Origin: Chiua virens
Taxonomy: Eukaryota > Basidiomycota > Agaricomycetes > Boletales > Boletaceae
Reading direction: 5' to 3'
Assembly: GCA_019787685.1 (NCBI GenBank)
Contig: JAHNUO010000001.1
Coordinates: forward strand, 3,100,001-3,164,000
DNA length: 64,000 nucleotides
The translations under genes were made by a program, and so were the position numbers. Below are positions 57,951-64,000 of the stretch, in pieces (position 1 is the first letter of the stretch; every line of letters starts with the position of its first letter). The notes below the pieces were generated by a model, which did no database searches, had not been told where the DNA came from, and saw nothing but the letters and a program-made list of their open reading frames with translations.

Positions 57951-58032
57951 TGACCTTGTTCAAATGACTCGAACGCGTGGATCATACGGGACGTGTTGTT
58001 TATATTTGTTTGGAGTAATGATCTGCGTAGTG

Positions 58033-59957
58033 TCACCCAAGGAACCTTGAACTACGAATTCCTTCTCTCAATATCCTCGCAGCACTGGACCCAGTTGCAA
58101 GACCCTCCACCCCCCGCGCAAGAAAATCCCACCCCCATCCAAACCCCGTGGATCGGCCTCCGCCCGCATCCATCATGAGCGCAGCCTTGATGGAATCCAG
58201 CTCATTCGCCACTTCGAGGCCCACCGAACGTGCCCAAACGATCGGCTCGACCGTGGATGAGTACAGTTTGTGAAGTTTGTCCACCGCAGACATGACCTTG
58301 TGGTTTGCAAAGTAACGCTCACTGGCATAAGGACGGAGAGCCGTGTACGAGCCTGGAACCAGTTTCTATCAGTCTCATGAAAAGGCGCTGTGGACACTAC
58401 TGACCTATATCCCCGCCATGCTTCAGCGTCTGATCGATACAACGAGCGAGACATTCGACATCACCCAATCCTAGGTTAAGCCCTTGTCCTGCGAGAGGAT
58501 GGATGGTGTGTGCCGCATCTCCTATAAGAACGGTACGACTGCCTGCTCCTTCGCCCAAATAGGCTTCCGTGTGATTATATCTGAGGGGGAAACTAGCAAT
58601 TGTACCGGCCTGGATTGAACTGACGAGAGGTGGAATGGAATCCGAGTCGTCCGGGGGGATGCCACCTGAGAGGGCAGACGTAACGAAGGCATAAGCAGAG
58701 TATTTCGAAATGTTATGGGATCTCTCTCTGAAAGCAATTTCATCCTTTATCGTATCGTGTGAAAGGGTGGCGCCTGCAGCTTCTGCCTCCAGGATACGAT
58801 CATGGAGATACCGAATGGACACCTCCGGTAAGCGGAATGCAGCATTGATCATGCTAGCCAGGACATCTGGGCCCGATTTGCATAATGCCGCTGCATGACC
58901 CGGTTTGGTTGACCACACTAGAGAGGAGACGGTGGGAGAGAGAGGCAGGAAGGCTATGGGACCAGTCGGAAGGAATCTCTGATATGCTGTATGATTAGGC
59001 CTTTCGAAGGCACCTCGCGGTGCATGATTGAGAGTGGCAACTACTGCCTGCGTGTCGTACGACCATCCATAGGAGGAAATTCCGGCATACGAACGAACGG
59101 GCGAGCTAAATCCATCTGCACCTACCTTGGAAACGATCTATTTCGGGAGTAGATTGCATATCAAGTCAGAACTTACGAGTAGTCTTGCACGAATCGTCGT
59201 GCCATCAGACAAATGAATAAGAGGCCAGCCATTACTGTCGACTTCTGGTTGGATCGACTCGACCTTGACTTTTTGCAGTACCTGAATGCTTTCTAGTTTG
59301 TCGAGGTGACGAAGAAAAGCGCGTTGCAAATTGAGATTCTCCGTCAGCCTCGCCATCTCGCTGGACTCGGCGGAATTTGACAGAAGTTCAGCGGCATCAA
59401 AGATGATGCGTGCATCCGAAATGCCATCCCACACCTATGTCAGTTGTGTCAACCAGTCGCGGGCGTGACGAGACACGACGTACCTGCATCTCTCGTATGG
59501 GGCTTGTGCGAGAATCATCAACACACGCCCATGCACCAATGCCTACACGATACACGATGTTGAAGCAGCGTATTTTGTGATACCATGAAAGCTCACCCTC
59601 TAGGAAGATTCTTGAAGAGTTTGTGATCGAACTAACGCGATTCGAGAATGTGTCGTGCGGGAGTGACCAGTCGCGAATTTTGGATAGGTCCCCGGCATCA
59701 ATGAGGGCGACGTTGAGGGACTCACGCACGAGCGGGTTAGACCCTGTCGTTTAAATATTCTCGGAGCACAGCCAATCCCGAGTAGACACGGACTCACCGA
59801 TTGCACTTGCTAGGGCCAACCCGACTGGCCCACCTCCAACGATCACGACGTCCTTGTCCTGGATTGACTCGGACGCAAAAGATCGATGTAACACTCTTCG
59901 TTGACACGAAATACGGCCGAGGACCCTCCTTGACAGTGAACGTTGCATCATGTACAT
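58033..59957 (-). CDS. COQ6: Coq6, ubiquinone biosynthesis FAD monooxygenase
   Basis: Coq6 hydroxylates C5 of the benzoquinone ring in coenzyme Q synthesis at the mitochondrial inner membrane. The N-terminus is a presequence rich in Arg/Ser (RSLSRRVLGRISCQRRVLHR). FAD-binding GxGxxG: DVVIVGGGPVGLALASAI. Further marks are SNRVSSITNSSR, RLLVGADGFSSPVRSYAG (second FAD motif), SVLIGDAAHTIHP-type motif (VLIGDAAHTIHPLAGQGLNL, with the conserved Asp) and an end with LYSSTVEPIVWARSVGLE. The stop is at 58033. Joins at 59798/59743 and those that follow are canonical. Either of two nearby ATGs (59957, 59948) could start it. No damage seen. It lies tail-to-head with LIG4, separated by roughly 80 bases. 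Confidence 0.92.
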
Positions 59958-60061
59958 GTCTGGTCACCTTTTTCGATCACTTCTCGGCTTGCTTACTAAG
60001 CAAGACACAAAAGGCACCAAACATTTTGGCTGTGAGATTGTAACCTCTCTCGTTGAGTGCC

Positions 60062-60425
60062 ACCAACTCACTCACCTCCAAACCTCGTCCAGATTTATCG
60101 CTGCTGCGTCATCTGGCAATCATGGTGGATTGTTCTATTCCTTGTCTTGTTATGGGTTTCTGCTTCGTGGCAGAAAACCGAGGACGCTACGTACTGATCG
60201 ACATGGTGTGTGCGTTCGGGTTCAACTTGAAGGTCGTCCTCGGAGCTGACCACATCCCTCATTCCTGGTGATCCTCGGGGCTGATTGGTGTGATGTCATC
60301 GTCCAATGCTGATCACAATCGAAACGGCTTTCCAGGGCATCGTGCCGCCTTCTTCCGATGCCGCGTATGGTATGACCGCCTACGTCCCCGCGTGTCGCAC
60401 TTACGATTTTTCGTCTGAGGGCGAA
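60062..60425 (+). pseudogene. Internally deleted copy of the 7TM gene at 51.4-52.9 kb
   Basis: On the plus strand, three blocks of the 7TM gene follow each other directly. First is the intron end and exon IYRCCVIWQSWWIVLF...LLWVS. Second is the segment KNRGxYVLIDMV with part of the next intron. Third is the exon region matching ASQGIVPPSSGAA. The roughly 400 bases that encode the TM segments between the first two blocks are missing, and the frame is lost. Similarity extends into intron sequence, so this is a DNA-level copy and not a retrocopy. It is inverted relative to its source 8 kb away. Confidence 0.85.
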
Positions 60426-60624
60426 TCTCGCGTGGACTCATGCATCGGGTTAACGATGAAGTAGTTAGTCTTATGGTATCATAGTAAGTATCAGATAGAT
60501 CTCACATCCGTAATCTCATGGACGTGTCAATGGAACTATATAAATATCTATGGTCACCAGTCCTCGGGACTCAAATTTGTCTGGTCATAGCATAATCGTC
60601 CCTCGACGCCGTGCGACATCATGG

Positions 60625-62035
60625 TCACAAAAGTGAGCTCTCTATGTGTACCGGGCCGATTTCCTTGGCATGATTCTTCGGCAGGAGCAGCATCCATCTG
60701 TTCTTCTTGATCTCGGGACCTTTCCTGCCGAAATACCTCTCGCTCTCAAAACTCCACTCATCGAGAGCCCGCACCCACTGACCCAAACCATCGCAGTACT
60801 CCTGTACCTGCGAGTTCAAGGGCTCATCCCATTCTGGAAGAGCGGTCTTAGCCACACAGAACCTCTCCTGTGCTCCAAGAAGAAAGTCCTCCACCCACAG
60901 CATAGCGCCGTTCACGTCCGTCCCGTGTTCGTGCATGACGACAGTGATAATATTGTGTCCATCATCTCCGCGCAGTTGCTCCATATTGTACGAGAATATG
61001 TCCTTGAAACCAAGAGTCGCGTCAGTACCGCAGGCTATCTTCACGCAAAACTTGAATTTGACTGACGTTACAAAAGGCGACCATGTCCGTGGCCGCCAAT
61101 ATCATCTCTTGAATGGCAGGGTGCGACATCACTTCATCGGGAATGTCCAGCCCGAGCTCATATATGGAAAACGAAGGCTTGACGCCGCTGGTGCGACGTC
61201 TCGCATCAATATAGCGCTCGACATCGAGAATGCGTCGTTCCTTCTTGTCAATGGATTCTTGCACGACACTTTCAAGATATTCATCCATAGCCTGGATAAA
61301 CCTCGTCTGCGAGACCGCGGTCGCATTCTGTAGGGCCAACTCCCAGAACCTACGAGTTTTGCGAATTAGGATAATATTGAAATGACAAGACTTGCGAAAC
61401 ACTTACTGACGTGTAAATTCCCCGCCAAGCCACTCTCCTTTCGGACGTGGTGTATGAGGATTCCGGAGAGCATCCATTACCGCGCCCTTTTGCTGACGGA
61501 CCTCGGTGGGTGCTGACCTATCTGAATACTCATCGAACAAGAAGAACAGATGCATGAGATCACAACCAGCCCTAGCATGCTCTGAACGAACGAGTGAGTA
61601 ATTTCCTTCATCAAAGTACGGTCGCTCACCTCACCTTTGCTTGCTTTAGGATAGGCCAGACAAGCGAGGAGATCTGCCATACAAAATAAATACACGGGAC
61701 TCAGCAGGAAATGAAAGAAGGCGCTTACTAAAGTCGCAGCGGTCATAGGCATGCTGGGCTTTGGGACTGAAGGCTTGAAAGCTGGCTACCCAAGCATCGG
61801 CTTCCTTCTTGAGCACGGCATAATTTGGGTTGATCCGACGTGGCCAAGGCCATCTGGCAAGCACGTTCGGGACGAAGACTCTAGTGGGTCGAATATCATT
61901 TTTCTTGACAAAGGGTTCCTCCTGGAGGATGATCTTGCGCCTCCGCGCGCCGATCAGGTCAGAAATGCCAGCAAAGACGAGATAGATGAGCAAGCCAGTG
62001 AGCGCGCTGAGAGGAAGGAGAGTTGACGTTTCCAT
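60625..62035 (-). CDS. Sesquiterpene synthase (protoilludene-synthase-like) with N-terminal membrane segment, 393 aa
   Basis: This is a class I terpene cyclase expected to ionise farnesyl diphosphate. Exons 62035-61729, 61673-61635, 61581-61407, 61349-61067 and 61002-60625 join to 1,182 nt exactly. Catalytic motifs: the aspartate-rich site [11 protein letters not shown] (DExxD) and the NSE/DTE motif [60 protein letters not shown] and the C-terminal [15 protein letters not shown] are as in basidiomycete cyclases of the delta-6-protoilludene clade. About 50 extra N-terminal residues precede the usual start. They include the hydrophobic stretch [20 protein letters not shown] followed by ARRRK, which suggests membrane anchoring. 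The product is not predictable from sequence. No P450 or other tailoring gene is within this window, though COQ6 and the 7TM gene are near. Confidence 0.88.
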
Positions 62036-63194
62036 GATGCAGGGTCGATTTCGATTGAATGTTGACCTTTTATTTCCTACCTTCCTAATTTATTGTATGT
62101 CAGGTTTCAAGGTCCGGAAAGTGAAGAGAACGTGAAAATACAGCAAGGGTCTCTATTCGCATTCCGGCTCGGGGAGGATCGATGACTTCAACATTCAGGT
62201 TCGAATGTTTGGGCATATTGATTAGTCGATGCCATTCGGGATGCTGTGGATCAACGTTCCACAGCCTAGTTTGCTGTCGCCGGCATCGGCGACTATTCGG
62301 TATGGGCCATTTTTGAACTGTGCGCTACGAAGGTTCCCTGGCGCTCGAAGGCATCAAACTGCAGGTAGAATTTTCTTCAATCTAAACATACTAGCAGTGC
62401 TTTACACTGCCGCATACCTTCCAAACTCGTAGGCACGCACTGGGCTGCACACTTAACACAATTTAAACTTTTGTAATCTCCCCGATATAGTACGAACCGA
62501 AATATATCATGATCCGAGATTACCGGCACTGGCATGTGATGCTTTCTGGCTGGTTGTATTGGAATTCCAAAATAGGTCGAATGGTCACCCAATTTTTTAG
62601 GTGTGGGCTGTAATTTCATGTATTAATTTTATGAACACCATGTCAAGAGCCTGACTCTCCGGAATCCACGCACAGCTTGCAAATCGCACTGGAGGTCCAA
62701 GAAGTTTCAAATTTTCATCTCCCATGGGAAAAAGTGTGGAACAAAGAGCTTGGTGCGTCCCTGCACCAGTAAGTGCTTAAAGGAAGCGCCTGCCAATGGA
62801 GAAAGCGCACTACTATTGACTAATCTCCCTGCAGAGATGGGACAAGGCTTCCGAACGAAACTTGTGGCCACGCCAGATCCGGTCGCTGCCAATGCGTCGC
62901 GAGACAAGCTATTGATGTAAGCAAGCGACCCGCACCATAGTAGGCCCACAACCGACCGAATTACTGCCATCAGCAGGATTCAAAATGCATTCATCTTGGC
63001 GGGGGGCTGTTTGGTGTCGAAACCCATGACAACGTTATGGTTAACGTTCACCACTGCCCCATCAACGTAAATCAATGACGTCACGGGCTGTTGAATGGGT
63101 GAAAAGTGGCAAAAAGATGACTTACCCGAATAACCGGTCGAACTTGCCAGTGACTGCCACAAAATGTTGCCGGATTCGGGAAGTGGTAAGCTGT
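62036..63194. other. Intergenic stretch without a recognised gene
   Basis: Several short frames on both strands, none recognisable. It contains the terpene synthase promoter region. No repeat or RNA gene found. Confidence 0.45.
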
Positions 63195-64000
63195 TGAATG
63201 CGGACCTTCTTCTCGAGATGATCTGACACCGAATTGTATCTTATATGCAGGCAGAGTGAACAACAGCATAGTTGCATTAACGGAACTGCAAACGAGATTT
63301 GTAGCAAACTCGTACGACGGACGACACTGAAAATGGCCGGAGAGCGAGACAATACAAACATGGACCAGACGAAAAGACAGAAATTCGGCCGGGGAAGAGG
63401 GTACTACACTAATTTCGTGTCTTGTCCAGGATATAAAGATGGCGAAACTACAAAGAAATTGGAAGAAAAGAGGATCGAAAAGAGGATCGAAATAAACACA
63501 GAACTTCGGGGACGACAGTTCTGCACTAATCTCACTTCTTATCTAAGAAGGATTTTCGCATTGAACAAGTTCGTCGGCGTCACGGTACTCTTCTTGTTTG
63601 GTCCAATCCCGATTGCGTGATGACCTCCTTGGACAAGCCGAGCTGGGTGGTGCACAATACCCTGTGGGTCCTCGAGCTTTTCCTTTGACCAACCGCATCG
63701 ACCTCCATTGTTGGATCATCTAACATCTCTGCGGGACAAATGGTATCGACTTGGTGAGCTGCCCTGCCAAGGATACCCGACCTCGGAATCTTCACGAGAT
63801 CGTTTCTTTTGCAGCGGAAGTGGAAGGAGCGCAACCACCAGTGACGATGATATCAGAGATCCTGTCTATCGTGGATGTAATAAACGCGTCCGGGTTGCTC
63901 GAATAGGTTGGTGAAAGAGAGGCGTAGGTGAGAGATCGTCAGCGGCGAGATACCGTCTGAGACTCTATTATCCACCGTTAGCGAAAAATTGGATGGCGCT
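63195..64000 (-). repeat. Copy 2 of the inverted duplication of the WD40-gene tail
   Basis: Reverse complement of 40004-40860, reaching the window edge. It includes the 3' flank and the C-terminal exon. The rest of the paralogous gene should continue beyond base 64000. Confidence 0.8.
63488..64000 (-). pseudogene. C-terminal part of a second WD40-family paralogue (decayed, cut by window edge)
   Basis: Read on the minus strand from the edge it gives ESQTVSRR, then a TGA at 63939-63941 where the paralogue has Trp. After that come RSLTYASLS, DRISDIIVTGGCAPSTSAA and a second stop (TCG TGA). Further on, VLCTTQLGLSKE and AKILLR-stop match the other copies in shifting frames. The nonsense codons show that this tail is not expressed as such. 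The upstream propeller, if present, is outside the window. Confidence 0.75.

Overview
The window is nuclear DNA of a filamentous basidiomycete, an Agaricomycete and, by inference, probably one of the Boletales. Genes are dense, on both strands, and broken by many 45-60 nt GT-AG introns. The recognisable proteins are fungal: Ubp3-type deubiquitinase, Sec6, Lig4, Coq6, Pcp1 rhomboid, ESCRT subunits, fungal MFS and 7TM proteins, and a basidiomycete-type sesquiterpene synthase. There is no operon structure, tRNA, rRNA or CRISPR. Exon joins were worked out by hand. Nine genes (MetE-like, NOL8-like, VPS28, UBP3, WD40-TPR-HET, HSP20, PCP1, SEC6, terpene synthase) splice to exact multiples of three, which supports those models.

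Layout: 0-9 kb holds a cut-off exon, an MFS drug-efflux transporter with one frameshift, a MetE/YxjG-like methyltransferase and a NOL8-like RRM protein. 10-26.7 kb holds a VPS28 exon fossil, two membrane proteins, an AGC kinase, VPS28, a long coiled-coil protein and the divergent UBP3 gene, then a small membrane protein. 26.7-28.9 kb is gene-poor and repetitive. 29.3-40.9 kb holds a WD40/coiled-coil/TPR/HET fusion, a small heat-shock protein with a clear promoter, the mitochondrial rhomboid protease PCP1, and a second WD40/coiled-coil protein with a different tail. 41-48 kb is rearranged: damaged copies of two normally essential genes, THG1 and QNS1, an inverted duplicate of the QNS1 tail, an intact SNF8/VPS22, and a fragment of the second WD40 protein's tail. 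48-62 kb returns to housekeeping genes (SEC6, a 7TM protein, LIG4, COQ6), a dead 7TM copy and a sesquiterpene synthase. From 63.2 kb to the window edge is an inverted, decayed copy of the second WD40 protein's C-terminus.

Most interesting: at least four members or fragments of one WD40 family lie within 35 kb. Two share the same N-terminal beta-propeller but carry different C-terminal modules: coiled coil-TPR-HET in one, and coiled coil plus an unrecognised conserved domain in the other. This looks like a modular, fast-evolving recognition locus in which propellers are combined with alternative effector tails, by analogy with fungal HET/NLR incompatibility loci. Function is inferred. A caution: nearly every lesion in the damaged genes is a one-base insertion, which could reflect unpolished sequence as well as true decay.
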